Origin: Burkholderia sp. | GTDB lineage: Bacteria; Pseudomonadota; Gammaproteobacteria; Burkholderiales; Burkholderiaceae | Assembly: GCA_028292565.1 (NCBI GenBank) | Contig: JAQGMD010000068.1 | Span: 1 to 11,478 of the forward strand | DNA length: 11,478 bases | Direction of reading: 5' to 3' | In this document: positions 1 to 7,729 of the stretch, piece after piece | How the letters are laid out: every line of letters begins with the position of its first letter | How positions within the stretch are numbered: the first letter of the stretch is position 1 | Notes under the pieces: generated by a model | Told to the model about the DNA's origin: nothing | Database searches by the model: none | What the model saw: only the letters and a program-made list of their open reading frames with translations | Position numbers and translations under genes: made by a program

Positions 1-606
1 AAGAAAGGCATCAGCGCCTTCTGGGTGCCGACCAACACGCCCGGCTATATTGTCGCGCGTCTCGAAGACAAACTTGGCCAGCATTCCTCCGACACCGCGC
101 AGATCCTGTTCGAGAATTGCCGCATCCCGGCCACGAACCTGATCGGCGAGGAAGGGCAGGGCTACAAGATTGCGTTGTCCGGCCTGGAGGGCGGGCGCAT
201 CGGCATCGCCTCGCAGGCGGTCGGCATGGCACGCGCCGCGTTTGAAGCGGCGCTGGCCTACTCGAAGGAGCGCACCAGTTTCGGCAAGCCCATATTCGAG
301 CATCAGGCGGTGCAGTTCAGACTATCCGACATGGCGACGCAGATCGAAGCGGCGCGCCAATTGATCCAGCATGCCGCGAGCATGAAAGATGCCGGCAAGC
401 CATGCCTGAAAGAGGCAGCAATGGCGAAACTGTTTGCAAGCGAAATGGCGGAGCGCGTCTGCTCGGATGCGATCCAGGTCCACGGCGGCTACGGTTACGT
501 CAGCGACTTTCCGGTGGAGCGCATCTATCGCGATGTGCGGGTGTGCCAGATTTACGAAGGCACCAGCGACATCCAGAAAATTTTGATCGGCCGGGCATTA
601 GCCTGA
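1..606 (+). CDS. Acyl-CoA dehydrogenase, C-terminal part (5' end outside window)
   Basis: This is the last 201 residues of an FAD-dependent acyl-CoA dehydrogenase (family about 380 aa); the reading frame is open from base 1, so the gene is cut by the window edge and is not broken. Visible are the end of the beta domain and the whole C-terminal helical domain: the FAD-binding ERTSFGKPI segment, QVHGGYGY, and the YEGTSDIQ motif near the end. The Glu of YEGTS (codon 556-558) is the catalytic base in short- and medium-chain and 2-methylacyl enzymes. Isovaleryl-CoA dehydrogenase instead has its base one residue before a conserved Arg in an earlier helix; here that position is Gly (codon 193-195). 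The protein is therefore butyryl-CoA or 2-methylbutyryl-CoA dehydrogenase-like and should not be called liuA. It passes electrons to ETF in the cytoplasm. The substrate is inferred only from context: branched-chain or short-chain acyl-CoA. Confidence 0.93.
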   Translation, partial: KKGISAFWVPTNTPGYIVARLEDKLGQHSSDTAQILFENCRIPATNLIGEEGQGYKIALSGLEGGRIGIASQAVGMARAAFEAALAYSKERTSFGKPIFEHQAVQFRLSDMATQIEAARQLIQHAASMKDAGKPCLKEAAMAKLFASEMAERVCSDAIQVHGGYGYVSDFPVERIYRDVRVCQIYEGTSDIQKILIGRALA

Positions 607-624
607 AAACCCTCAGGGAGAACC

Positions 625-1230
625 ATGAATCGCCACATTGATTTCTACTTTGATTTTTCATCGCCGTACGGCTATTTCGCATCGACCCGCATTGAAGCGC
701 TCGCGGCGAAATATGGCCGCACGGTGAAGTGGCATCCACTTCTTTTGGGAGTGGTATTCAAGACGACCGGCGGGATACCGCTGACACAAGCGCCGATGAA
801 GGGAAAATACGCGTTCCATGACTTCGATCGTACCGCCCGGTTCCATGGCATTCCGTACCAGCGGCCCGATACGTTTCCGTTGCCGACCCAGTTCGCGGCG
901 CGCGCGATGCTGTGGATCCGGCAGGCGCACGGCGACGACCTGGCGGTGGAGTTTGCGAAGGCGGTCTACCGCGCCTACTTTTTTGAGGGACTCAACATCA
1001 GCGTGACGGAAAGCGTGGCGTCGGTCGTTGCCGCGGTGGGCCTCGATGCAGCCATGGTCACCGAAGCTGCGAATAGCGAGCCCGTCAAGGAGCGCATGAA
1101 AAAGGAAATGGATACGGCCATGGGCCTCGGCGTATTCGGATCGCCATTTACCATCGTCGATGGCGAACCGTTCTGGGGATTCGATCGTTTTTACCAGATC
1201 GAGGAATACCTGAAAAACGGGAAAATCTGA
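625..1230 (+). CDS. DsbA-family / 2-hydroxychromene-2-carboxylate isomerase-like protein
   Basis: This 201-residue protein has the thioredoxin-fold plus helical insert layout of 2-hydroxychromene-2-carboxylate isomerase (NahD) and kappa-class glutathione transferase. The N-terminus carries a beta strand followed by DFSSPYGY; Ser13, just before Pro14, matches the serine that activates glutathione in NahD-like enzymes, and there is no CxxC pair, so it is not an oxidoreductase of the DsbA type. A GSPF turn (cis-Pro loop) and an FWGFDRF segment near the C-terminus are typical of the family. The start is the ATG preceded by GGGAG at 614-618, 18 nt after the dehydrogenase stop. No signal peptide is seen, so it is cytoplasmic. 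NahD itself acts in naphthalene breakdown, but no other such gene is here; the real role is probably a glutathione-dependent isomerisation or transfer that cannot be named. The family call is firm, the substrate unknown. Confidence 0.85.
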   Translation: MNRHIDFYFDFSSPYGYFASTRIEALAAKYGRTVKWHPLLLGVVFKTTGGIPLTQAPMKGKYAFHDFDRTARFHGIPYQRPDTFPLPTQFAARAMLWIRQAHGDDLAVEFAKAVYRAYFFEGLNISVTESVASVVAAVGLDAAMVTEAANSEPVKERMKKEMDTAMGLGVFGSPFTIVDGEPFWGFDRFYQIEEYLKNGKI

Positions 1231-1240
1231 GGAGAGCCGC

Positions 1241-1657
1241 GTGCCGATGAAAAAGGGCTACAAGTCACTGGTGGATGAAGCGATGGCGCAGGTGAAGACC
1301 TATTCGGTGGACGAAGCCAAAGCGAAGCTTGGCGACCCGAATGTGCAGTTTGTCGACGTGCGCGACGTGCGTGAACTGGAACGCGAGGGCGTTATCCCGG
1401 GCGCGTTCCCCGCGCCGCGCGGCATGATCGAATTCTGGGTCGATCCGGACTCGCCGTATTTCAAACCGGTGTTTGGCGAGAACAAGGAATTCATCTTCTT
1501 TTGCGCGGCAGGCTGGCGCAGCGCTCTGGCCACGAAGGCGGTGCAGGACATGGGGATGGAACGGGTCGCACACATCGACGGTGGATTCACCGCGTGGAAA
1601 GCGGCCGGCGCGCCGATAGCAATCAAGGAAAGCAAACCAAAAAAAGAAGCAGGATGA
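1241..1657 (+). CDS. Rhodanese-like single-domain sulfurtransferase
   Basis: This 138-residue protein (counted from GTG) is one rhodanese domain. The VDVRD strand-turn lies at residues 38-42, and the active loop is CAAGWRS with the persulfide-carrying Cys88 (codon 1502-1504); the domain closes with the usual HIDGGFTAWK segment. The loop has six residues, as in sulfur-transferring rhodaneses rather than the longer phosphatase-type loop. A short Lys/Glu-rich tail follows. Two starts are possible: GTG at 1241 and ATG at 1247; GGAGAG at 1231-1236 sits 4 nt before the GTG and 10 nt before the ATG, so either would work. The gene begins 10 nt after the previous stop and its TGA overlaps the ATG of the next gene (ATGA, 1654-1657). 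It is cytoplasmic, with no signal peptide. The sulfur donor and acceptor are unknown; biotin synthase, which consumes sulfur, is encoded further downstream, but a link is speculation. Confidence 0.88.
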   Translation: MPMKKGYKSLVDEAMAQVKTYSVDEAKAKLGDPNVQFVDVRDVRELEREGVIPGAFPAPRGMIEFWVDPDSPYFKPVFGENKEFIFFCAAGWRSALATKAVQDMGMERVAHIDGGFTAWKAAGAPIAIKESKPKKEAG

Positions 1658-2043
1658 CTCGAAATTCAAAGGAATGCCCATGCGGCGCTCGCGCCTATGC
1701 ACAATGCTGCGGTCGCTTTATTGATGACGGCCAGGTGCCGCAGAGTGCCGAGGAACTGATGCGCTCCCGGTACGCCGCTTACACGCTGCGTAATGAACCG
1801 TACCTCAAAGCCACCTGGCATGCCAGCACCCGGCCCGAGGCGGTGTTTGCGGAAGACGACGGTGCGAAGTGGCTCGGCCTCGAAGTGCGCAAACATGTGC
1901 CGGTCGGTGATGAGGCGACGGTCGAATTCGTGGCGCGCTACAAGGTCGGCGGTCGCGCGCATCGCATGCATGAAATCAGCCGCTTCGTGCGGGAAGAAGG
2001 ACGCTGGTATTACGTTGATGGCAGTTTTCCGGAGAGACAATGA
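1654..2043 (+). CDS. YchJ-family protein with SEC-C zinc motif (UPF0225)
   Basis: This is a 129-residue protein of the YchJ/UPF0225 family. The N-terminus has the SEC-C metal-binding pattern CPCG...CC with Cys8, Cys10, Cys18 and Cys19, expected to hold zinc. The remainder (about residues 25-129) is an NTF2-like alpha/beta fold with the family segments [13 protein letters not shown] near the front and RWYYVDG at the end. Family members have no settled biochemical role. The ATG at 1654 is chosen because it overlaps the rhodanese stop (ATGA) and places the Cys motif at the N-terminus, as usual; the open frame extends farther upstream, but only inside the rhodanese gene. Its own stop overlaps the liuB start in the same ATGA manner (2040-2043), so its translation is probably coupled to both neighbours. 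The protein is cytoplasmic. Family call firm, function unknown. Confidence 0.85.
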   Translation: MTRNSKECPCGARAYAQCCGRFIDDGQVPQSAEELMRSRYAAYTLRNEPYLKATWHASTRPEAVFAEDDGAKWLGLEVRKHVPVGDEATVEFVARYKVGGRAHRMHEISRFVREEGRWYYVDGSFPERQ

Positions 2044-3647
2044 CCATACTCGAATCAAAATTAAAAGTTCGTTCGGAGGATTTCAAGACCAACGTATCCG
2101 CCATGCAAAAGCTGGTGGATGACCTGAAAGAGAAGGTGGAAAAAATCGCGTCAGGTGGCGGCGATGACGCGCGCAACAAACATACGGCGCGCGGTAAGCT
2201 GCTGCCGCGGGACCGGGTGCAGGCGCTGCTCGATCCCGGCACGCCCTTTCTCGAATTCTCTCAGCTTGCCGCTTACGAGATGTATCAGAATGCGGCGCCC
2301 TCGGCCGGCATCATCACCGGCATCGGCCGCGTTGCCGGGCAGGAGTGCGTGATCGTCTGCAACGATGCGACGGTGAAGGGCGGCACCTACTATCCGATGA
2401 CGGTAAAGAAGCATTTGCGCGCGCAGGAAATCGCCGATCAGAACAACCTGCCCTGCATTTACCTGGTCGACAGCGGCGGCGCCAATTTGCCGAACCAGGA
2501 CGACGTCTTCCCCGACCGCGATCACTTCGGCCGTATCTTCTATAACCAGGCGAACCTTTCGGCCAAAGGGATTCCTCAAGTCGCGGTGGTGATGGGGTCC
2601 TGCACCGCGGGTGGCGCTTACGTGCCTGCCATGAGCGATGAATCGATCATCGTCAAGGAGCAGGGCACGATTTTCCTCGGCGGCCCTCCGCTGGTGAAAG
2701 CGGCGACCGGTGAAGTCGTGTCCGCCGAAGACCTCGGCGGCGGCGATGTGCATACACGTTTGTCGGGCGTGGTGGACCATCTTGCGCAAAACGACTTGCA
2801 CGCCTTGTCTCTCGCACGCACCATCGTATCGAACCTGAACCGCACGAAACCACAGCAACTGGTGCTGCGGGAACCGGTCGATCCAAAATATCCGTCGCAG
2901 GAACTGTACGGTGCGATTCCGACCGACACCCGCAAGCCTTTCGATGTACGCGAGGTGATCGCGCGCATAGTGGATGGCAGCGCATTCGATGAGTTCAAGT
3001 CGCGTTACGGCACCACGCTGGTATGCGGCTTTGCGCATATTCTCGGTATGCCGGTCGGCATCATCGCCAACAACGGCATCCTGTTTTCCGAATCGGCGTT
3101 GAAGGGCACGCACTTCATCGAGTTGTGCTGCCAACGCAAGATACCGTTAGTTTTTTTGCAAAACATCACCGGCTTCATGGTCGGGCGTAAATACGAGAAT
3201 GAAGGCATCGCGCGCAACGGCGCCAAGATGGTGACGGCGGTATCGACTGCGGCGGTACCGAAATTTACCGTGATCATCGGCGGCAGTTTCGGCGCGGGAA
3301 ATTACGGCATGTGCGGTCGCGCCTTCTCACCGCGCTTTTTGTGGATGTGGCCGAATGCCCGCATTTCAGTGATGGGCGGTGACCAGGCGGCCAGTGTGCT
3401 CGCTACCGTGAAGCGCGATGGCATTGAGGGCAAGGGCGGCTCATGGAGCGCCGAAGAAGAGCAGGCGTTCAAGCAGCCGATCCGCGACCAGTATGAGCAC
3501 CAGGGGCATCCTTATTACGCGTCCGCACGTTTATGGGACGACGGGATCATCGATCCTGCGGATACCCGGATGGTGCTGGGCCTTGGGTTGAGCGCATCGC
3601 TGAATGCGCAGATACCCGAAACCCGGTTTGGCGTCTTCAGGATGTGA
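2040..3647 (+). CDS. liuB: 3-Methylcrotonyl-CoA carboxylase, carboxyltransferase (beta) subunit
   Basis: This 535-residue subunit moves CO2 from carboxybiotin on the alpha subunit (liuD, 8922-10931) to 3-methylcrotonyl-CoA, giving 3-methylglutaconyl-CoA in leucine breakdown. Two crotonase-like halves are visible. The N-terminal half carries the acyl-CoA oxyanion loop [16 protein letters not shown] at about 186-201, and the [16 protein letters not shown] segment at 143-158 is characteristic of methylcrotonyl-CoA and related carboxylases. The C-terminal half has [12 protein letters not shown] at 375-386 and the second loop [11 protein letters not shown] at 414-424. The length is normal for the family. 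The ATG at 2040 overlaps the ychJ-like stop and follows GGAGAG. A geranyl-CoA carboxylase (AtuC) is the main alternative; the neighbouring LiuC- and LiuE-type genes favour leucine catabolism. The gene for the partner alpha subunit is about 5.3 kb away rather than adjacent, with the biotin genes between. Confidence 0.93.
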   Translation: MTILESKLKVRSEDFKTNVSAMQKLVDDLKEKVEKIASGGGDDARNKHTARGKLLPRDRVQALLDPGTPFLEFSQLAAYEMYQNAAPSAGIITGIGRVAGQECVIVCNDATVKGGTYYPMTVKKHLRAQEIADQNNLPCIYLVDSGGANLPNQDDVFPDRDHFGRIFYNQANLSAKGIPQVAVVMGSCTAGGAYVPAMSDESIIVKEQGTIFLGGPPLVKAATGEVVSAEDLGGGDVHTRLSGVVDHLAQNDLHALSLARTIVSNLNRTKPQQLVLREPVDPKYPSQELYGAIPTDTRKPFDVREVIARIVDGSAFDEFKSRYGTTLVCGFAHILGMPVGIIANNGILFSESALKGTHFIELCCQRKIPLVFLQNITGFMVGRKYENEGIARNGAKMVTAVSTAAVPKFTVIIGGSFGAGNYGMCGRAFSPRFLWMWPNARISVMGGDQAASVLATVKRDGIEGKGGSWSAEEEQAFKQPIRDQYEHQGHPYYASARLWDDGIIDPADTRMVLGLGLSASLNAQIPETRFGVFRM

Positions 3648-3649
3648 TC

Positions 3650-4435
3650 ATGAGCTACTCGACACTCGAAGTAACAAGCGAACACAGGGTGGGGACGGTC
3701 ACGCTGAACCGGCCCGATGTGCGCAATGCATTCAACGAAACCGCGATCGCGGAAATCACGCAGGCTTTTCGGGAGCTGGGCGCGGACGATAGCATCCGCG
3801 CTATCATTCTGGCGGCGCGGGGCCCTGCATTCTGCGCCGGCGCCGATCTCAACTGGATGAAAAAAATGGCCGGTTACACGCACGATGAAAACCGTGCGGA
3901 CGCGGCGCAACTGGGGGAAATGTTGCGAGTTATTCATGACTGTCCGAAACCGGTCGTTGCAAAAGTACAAGGTGATTGCTATGCGGGCGGGATGGGGCTG
4001 GTAGCCGCTTGCGATATCGCGATTGCAGCGGAGAAAGCAAATTTTTGCCTCAGCGAGGTGAGGCTCGGACTTATACCTGCGACAATCTCGCCTTACGTGA
4101 TTAAAGCTATGGGTGAGAATGCTGCGCGGCGGTATTTTTTGACTGCCGAACGGTTTTCCGCGCAGGAGGCTTACCGGGTTGGGTTTGTGCATCAGGTGGT
4201 GGCGGATGATGCGCTGGATGCGGCCGTTGATGAGATTGTCAGTGCGCTGGCGGGGAATAGTCCTAATGCGGTGCGGGAGGCGAAGAGGCTGGTGCGGGAT
4301 GTGGCTGGGGTGCCGGTTACGGATGCGTTGGTTGCGGATACGGTGGATCGGATTGCTGATATTCGGGCTTCGGATGAGGGGCGTGAGGGTGTGAAGTCGT
4401 TTTTGGAGAAGCGCAAACCGGGGTGGCTCGCTTAG
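3650..4435 (+). CDS. liuC: LiuC-type enoyl-CoA hydratase (3-methylglutaconyl-CoA hydratase)
   Basis: This 261-residue crotonase-family enzyme is expected to hydrate 3-methylglutaconyl-CoA to HMG-CoA, the step between liuB/liuD and liuE. The first oxyanion segment is AFCAGADLNWM (residues 60-70) and the second is YAGGMGL (111-117). Glu136 in SEVRLGLIP matches the catalytic acid Glu164 of rat hydratase, while the other rat catalytic residue, Glu144, aligns with Gly116. The stretch SPYVIKAMGENAARRYFLTAERF resembles Pseudomonas LiuC from memory. The start is the ATG at 3650, 2 nt after the liuB stop; the open frame runs farther back but only inside liuB. The last third has odd codon use: of 72 codons from 4196 to 4411, 70 end in G or T. 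Hydratase of this branch is firm; the exact substrate rests on context. Confidence 0.88.
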   Translation: MSYSTLEVTSEHRVGTVTLNRPDVRNAFNETAIAEITQAFRELGADDSIRAIILAARGPAFCAGADLNWMKKMAGYTHDENRADAAQLGEMLRVIHDCPKPVVAKVQGDCYAGGMGLVAACDIAIAAEKANFCLSEVRLGLIPATISPYVIKAMGENAARRYFLTAERFSAQEAYRVGFVHQVVADDALDAAVDEIVSALAGNSPNAVREAKRLVRDVAGVPVTDALVADTVDRIADIRASDEGREGVKSFLEKRKPGWLA

Positions 4436-4498
4436 AGAGTCCCTTCCCCCGCCAGCGGGAAGGAGCCCTATCGGACACCTAATAAATGTGGAGCAGTT
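4436..4498. repeat. liuC-bioA gap with hairpin; related to the gap after bioB
   Basis: The 63-nt gap holds an inverted repeat: CCTTCCC (4442-4448) pairs with GGGAAGG (4457-4463) around an 8-nt loop. No T-run follows, so a classical rho-independent terminator is not supported; it may be an RNA stability or attenuation element, or one copy of a dispersed repeat. Its order of blocks, CTTCCnCCnGC ... GGAGC ... TCGGACA, recurs in the gap after bioB (8781-8818) in the same orientation. No convincing -35/-10 pair and no BirA-type biotin operator palindrome is visible upstream of bioA. Confidence 0.55.
4490..4493 (+). promoter_or_regulatory. Ribosome binding site for the bioA TTG start
   Basis: GGAG lies 5 nt before TTG at 4499. 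The first in-frame ATG would be residue 24, inside the conserved WHPCTQM segment, so it cannot be the start. The nearby ATG at 4486 is in another frame. These facts together support initiation at TTG. Confidence 0.6.
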
Positions 4499-5821
4499 TT
4501 GAATTCAGTTAAAGATTCCGATTGGGTAGCCCGCAGCCTGCGCAGCGTCTGGCATCCATGCACGCAAATGCAGCACCACGAAACCGTACCGCTGATACCA
4601 GTCAGTCACGGCCGCGGAGCATGGCTGTTCGACGTTAACGGCAAGCGTTACATGGACGCGATAAGTTCGTGGTGGGTGAACCTGTTCGGCCATGCGAATC
4701 CACGCATCAACACCGAGATCAAGGACCAGCTCGACAAACTCGAGCACGCGATGCTGGCCGGCTTCACCCACGAACCGGTGATCGCATTATCCGAGCAACT
4801 CTCGGCCCGCACCGGGCATGCGCTCGGCCACTGCTTCTACGCGTCGGATGGCGCGTCGGCAGTCGAGATCGCGCTCAAGATGAGCTTTCACTACTGGCGC
4901 AACAGCGGCCAAAGTGAAAAGCAAGAGTTCGTGTGCCTGAAGGGCAGCTACCACGGCGAAACGATCGGCGCGCTGCAGGTGACCGACGTCCCCTTGTTCC
5001 GCGATGCCTACGGCCCGCTGCTGCGTAGCGCACACGTGGTTGCAACGCCGGATGCGCGCAACGCGGAGGAGGGCGAATCATCGGTCGATGTGGCGCTGCG
5101 TGCAGCGCATGAACTGGAAACCCTGCTGCAGGAACGCGCCGGCCAAATCGCGGCGGTGATAGTCGAGCCGCTGGTGCAATGTGCGGCCGGCATGGTCATG
5201 CACGATCCGGTCTATCTCAATCGGGTACGCGAATTGTGCGACCGCTACCAGGTGCATCTGATCGCCGATGAAATCGCGGTCGGCTGCGGTCGCACCGGAA
5301 CCTTTTTCGCGTGCGAGCAGGCAGCGATCTGGCCTGATTTCATCTGCCTCTCCAAAGGCATCAGCGGCGGCTATCTGCCGCTGTCACTGGTCATGACGAC
5401 CGATAAGATTTACCAGGCGTTTTACGACGCCGATGTGACGCGCGGGTTCCTGCATTCGCATTCCTATACCGGCAATCCGCTGGCCTGCCGCGCAGCGCTG
5501 GCAACCCTCGCTATTTTTGAAGAGGACGATGTCATCAATCGCAACCGCACCCGCGCGACACGCATGACCGCCGCATTGGCGCCGCTGGCCGAACACCCGA
5601 AAGTGCGCCACTTCCGCCAGCGCGGCATGATCTGGGCGTTCGATGCGCAGGTGGATGATCCGACGTTCTCTCGCCGCTTCTTCACCGCGGCCCTCCAACA
5701 GGAATTGCTGTTGCGCCCGATCGGCCGCACGGTATACCTGATGCCGCCCTATGTGCTGGACGATGACGAGATCGCAGGACTCGCAGCCCGCACGCGCATC
5801 GTATTCGAACAAGTGATTTGA
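4499..5821 (+). CDS. bioA: Adenosylmethionine-8-amino-7-oxononanoate aminotransferase
   Basis: This 440-residue class III aminotransferase makes 7,8-diaminopelargonate from 7-keto-8-aminopelargonate with S-adenosylmethionine as amino donor, the second step of the late biotin pathway. Visible are [13 protein letters not shown] (56-68, substrate pocket with the paired Trp), Tyr151 in GSYHGET, Asp257 in ADEIA that holds the pyridoxal ring nitrogen, and Lys286 in [12 protein letters not shown] that forms the Schiff base. Arg406 in [13 protein letters not shown] matches the substrate carboxylate-binding Arg391 of E. coli. The N-terminal segment reads WHPCTQM, with Cys21 where E. coli BioA has Tyr17. 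Length is slightly above the E. coli enzyme (429). Start is TTG at 4499 with GGAG 5 nt upstream. The stop is 2 nt before the bioF ATG, so the block A-F-D-B begins here. Confidence 0.95.
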   Translation: MNSVKDSDWVARSLRSVWHPCTQMQHHETVPLIPVSHGRGAWLFDVNGKRYMDAISSWWVNLFGHANPRINTEIKDQLDKLEHAMLAGFTHEPVIALSEQLSARTGHALGHCFYASDGASAVEIALKMSFHYWRNSGQSEKQEFVCLKGSYHGETIGALQVTDVPLFRDAYGPLLRSAHVVATPDARNAEEGESSVDVALRAAHELETLLQERAGQIAAVIVEPLVQCAAGMVMHDPVYLNRVRELCDRYQVHLIADEIAVGCGRTGTFFACEQAAIWPDFICLSKGISGGYLPLSLVMTTDKIYQAFYDADVTRGFLHSHSYTGNPLACRAALATLAIFEEDDVINRNRTRATRMTAALAPLAEHPKVRHFRQRGMIWAFDAQVDDPTFSRRFFTAALQQELLLRPIGRTVYLMPPYVLDDDEIAGLAARTRIVFEQVI

Positions 5822-5823
5822 CA

Positions 5824-7002
5824 ATGGAATTATTAAACACACTAAACCGCGAACTGCAGCAGCTCGACGCACAAAGCCTGCGTCGTCGGCGCCGCGTGGT
5901 CGATACGCCATGCGCGCCACGCGCGCAGGTTGGCGGCCGCGCCATGCTCGCGTTTTGCAGCAACGATTATCTCGGCCTTGCCGCACATCCGCGGCTGATT
6001 GAGGCGATGCGTGAAGGCGCGACGCGCTATGGCGTTGGCAGTGGCGCATCACATCTGATCAGCGGTCATTCGCGCGCGCATGCGTTGCTGGAAGAACGGC
6101 TTGCCGAATTCATGTCGCCGCACCTGGAGTCGCCCGACGCGCTCTATTTCTGCACTGGCTACATGGCCAACCTCGCCATGCTGACCGCGCTGGGCGGACG
6201 TGAAGCGGATATTTTTTCGGAATCGCTCAATCATGCATCGCTGATCGACGGCGCGCGTCTTGCTCGCGGCGCCGTGCAGGTTTATCCGCATGGCGACGTC
6301 GAAGCGCTGGCCGCCATGCTTGCCGCCAGCAAGGCGAAGAACAAGCTGGTCGTCACCGACAGCGTATTCAGCATGGACGGAGACCTCGCTCCGTTGCCGC
6401 AGATCCTCGCGCTATGCGAACAATACGGCGCATGGCTGGTGGTCGACGATGCGCACGGATTCGGCGTGATGGGAGCGAACGGACGCGGCGCGCTGGAACA
6501 TTTCGGACTGCGCTCGCCGTACCTGGTCTACATGGGCACGCTCGGAAAAGCGGCTGGCGTCGGCGGCGCCTTCGTCGCCGCGCATGAGACCGTGATCGAA
6601 TGGCTGGTGCAACGTGCGCGTCCTTACATCTACACCACGGCCGCCGCTCCGGCTCTGGCGCACACGTTGTTGACCAGCATCGACCTGATCAGCGGCGAAG
6701 AGGGCGCGGCACGGCGTGCACATTTGCAGGCGCTGATCGCGCAGCTGCAAGATGAATTGAAGCTGAAACGCTGGACACTGTTGCCGTCCCAAACCGCGGT
6801 CCAGCCTGTGGTCATCGGCCGCAACGATGAAGCGCTGCGAGTAGCAGCGGCTCTTCAAGAGCAAGGACTGTGGGTGCCGGCCATCAGGCCGCCGACCGTG
6901 CCGGCCGATACCGCGCGTCTGCGCGTGACTCTGTCGGCGGCGCATACGGCGGAAGAGGTGCGTCAACTGACCTCCGCCTTGAATAAGTTGGAACGAGCAT
7001 GA
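5824..7002 (+). CDS. bioF: 8-Amino-7-oxononanoate synthase
   Basis: This 392-residue pyridoxal-phosphate enzyme of the alpha-oxoamine synthase family joins pimeloyl-ACP (or pimeloyl-CoA) and L-alanine to give 7-keto-8-aminopelargonate, the first step of the late biotin pathway. Visible are [13 protein letters not shown] (44-56), [13 protein letters not shown] (70-82), His137 in [10 protein letters not shown] which stacks on the cofactor, Asp208 and His211 in VDDAHGFG, and the Schiff-base Lys242 in [13 protein letters not shown]. The ATG at 5824 lies 2 nt after the bioA stop; an in-frame TTG two codons earlier (5818) overlaps that stop and is a possible alternative. No clear Shine-Dalgarno sequence precedes either, so translation is probably coupled to bioA. 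The 3' end overlaps the bioD ATG (ATGA, 6999-7002). A 5-aminolevulinate synthase or KBL enzyme is excluded by context more than by sequence. Confidence 0.95.
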   Translation: MELLNTLNRELQQLDAQSLRRRRRVVDTPCAPRAQVGGRAMLAFCSNDYLGLAAHPRLIEAMREGATRYGVGSGASHLISGHSRAHALLEERLAEFMSPHLESPDALYFCTGYMANLAMLTALGGREADIFSESLNHASLIDGARLARGAVQVYPHGDVEALAAMLAASKAKNKLVVTDSVFSMDGDLAPLPQILALCEQYGAWLVVDDAHGFGVMGANGRGALEHFGLRSPYLVYMGTLGKAAGVGGAFVAAHETVIEWLVQRARPYIYTTAAAPALAHTLLTSIDLISGEEGAARRAHLQALIAQLQDELKLKRWTLLPSQTAVQPVVIGRNDEALRVAAALQEQGLWVPAIRPPTVPADTARLRVTLSAAHTAEEVRQLTSALNKLERA

Positions 7003-7712
7003 AGAATCAAACTGCTTATTTCATTACCGGCACCGACACCGAGATTGGCAAGACGCTGATATCCAGCGCGATGCTGTATGCGTTGGCGCAGCAAGGCGTG
7101 CGCGCGGCGGGCATGAAGCCGGTCGCCGCAGGTGCGGAGTTGCGCGACGGCGCCTGGCATAACGAAGACGCGGACCGGATCGCCGCTGCGGCGAATGTCG
7201 CTGTGCCGCCGGAGCTCTCCACGCCTTACCTGTTACGTGAACCGGCTGCGCCCCACATCGTCGCGGCGCAGGAAGGCGTGACCATCGATATGGAGCATAT
7301 CCGCTCCTGTTATGATCGCGTTGCCGGGATGGCCGATGCGGTCGTGGTCGAAGGCGTAGGTGGATTTCGCGTTCCGTTGTCAGATCGCTACGATACTGCC
7401 GACCTCGCGCAGCAGCTCGGGTTGCCGGTAGTGATGGTGGTCGGCTTGCGGCTCGGCTGCATCAATCATGCGCTGCTGACTGCCGAAGCAATCGCCTCGC
7501 GCGGACTCGTGTTTGCCGGATGGGTGGCGAATGTTGTCGATCTGGACATGCGTTATGGAATGGACAACATCACCGCATTGACCGAGCGCCTGCCCGCTCC
7601 GCTACTCGGCTGCGTGCCGAGATTGCCGGCTGCGTTGCCTGCCGCCGCGGCTGCGCATCTCGATTTTTCATGTTTGCCTGGCTGGCCCGGCAAACGCACT
7701 GATTCACTTTGA
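6999..7712 (+). CDS. bioD: Dethiobiotin synthetase
   Basis: This 237-residue ATP-dependent enzyme closes the ureido ring: 7,8-diaminopelargonate plus CO2 gives dethiobiotin. The N-terminal P-loop is GTDTEIGKT (11-19) with Lys18, followed by Lys40 in GMKPVAAG (E. coli Lys37) and the NEDADRI segment. The third conserved loop is VEGVGGF, where E. coli has VEGAGGW, a small change. Length is close to the family norm of 220-240. The ATG at 6999 overlaps the bioF stop; only a weak GGA lies upstream, so coupling is likely. After the stop there is a 17-nt gap to bioB with a fresh ribosome binding site. The last 20 or so residues (proline-, alanine- and serine-rich) are poorly conserved in the family. 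Confidence 0.94.
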   Translation: MKNQTAYFITGTDTEIGKTLISSAMLYALAQQGVRAAGMKPVAAGAELRDGAWHNEDADRIAAAANVAVPPELSTPYLLREPAAPHIVAAQEGVTIDMEHIRSCYDRVAGMADAVVVEGVGGFRVPLSDRYDTADLAQQLGLPVVMVVGLRLGCINHALLTAEAIASRGLVFAGWVANVVDLDMRYGMDNITALTERLPAPLLGCVPRLPAALPAAAAAHLDFSCLPGWPGKRTDSL

Positions 7713-7716
7713 TTCA

Positions 7717-7723
7717 AAGGAAG
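7717..7723 (+). promoter_or_regulatory. Ribosome binding site for bioB
   Basis: AAGGAAG ends 6 nt before the ATG at 7730. It picks this ATG over the in-frame TTG at 7709, which overlaps the bioD stop and would add seven residues without family support. Confidence 0.7.
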
Positions 7724-7729
7724 TTGTTT

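Noticed and set aside
2151..3134. Open frame of 327 residues on the minus strand inside liuB
   Set aside because: Opposite a fully conserved carboxyltransferase gene, with no domain or ribosome binding site; an effect of codon bias.
4179..4394. Open frame of 71 residues overlapping the liuC 3' end in another frame
   Set aside because: Low-complexity Arg/Trp/Met-rich translation created by the G/T-rich codon run in liuC; not a gene.
4442..4463. Rho-independent terminator after liuC
   Set aside because: The stem is adequate but is followed by AGCCCTATCGG and no T-run.
4436..4498. BirA-type biotin operator upstream of bioA
   Set aside because: No TTGTAAAC/GTTTACAA-type palindrome with the usual spacing is present; the only inverted repeat is the CCTTCCC/GGGAAGG hairpin.
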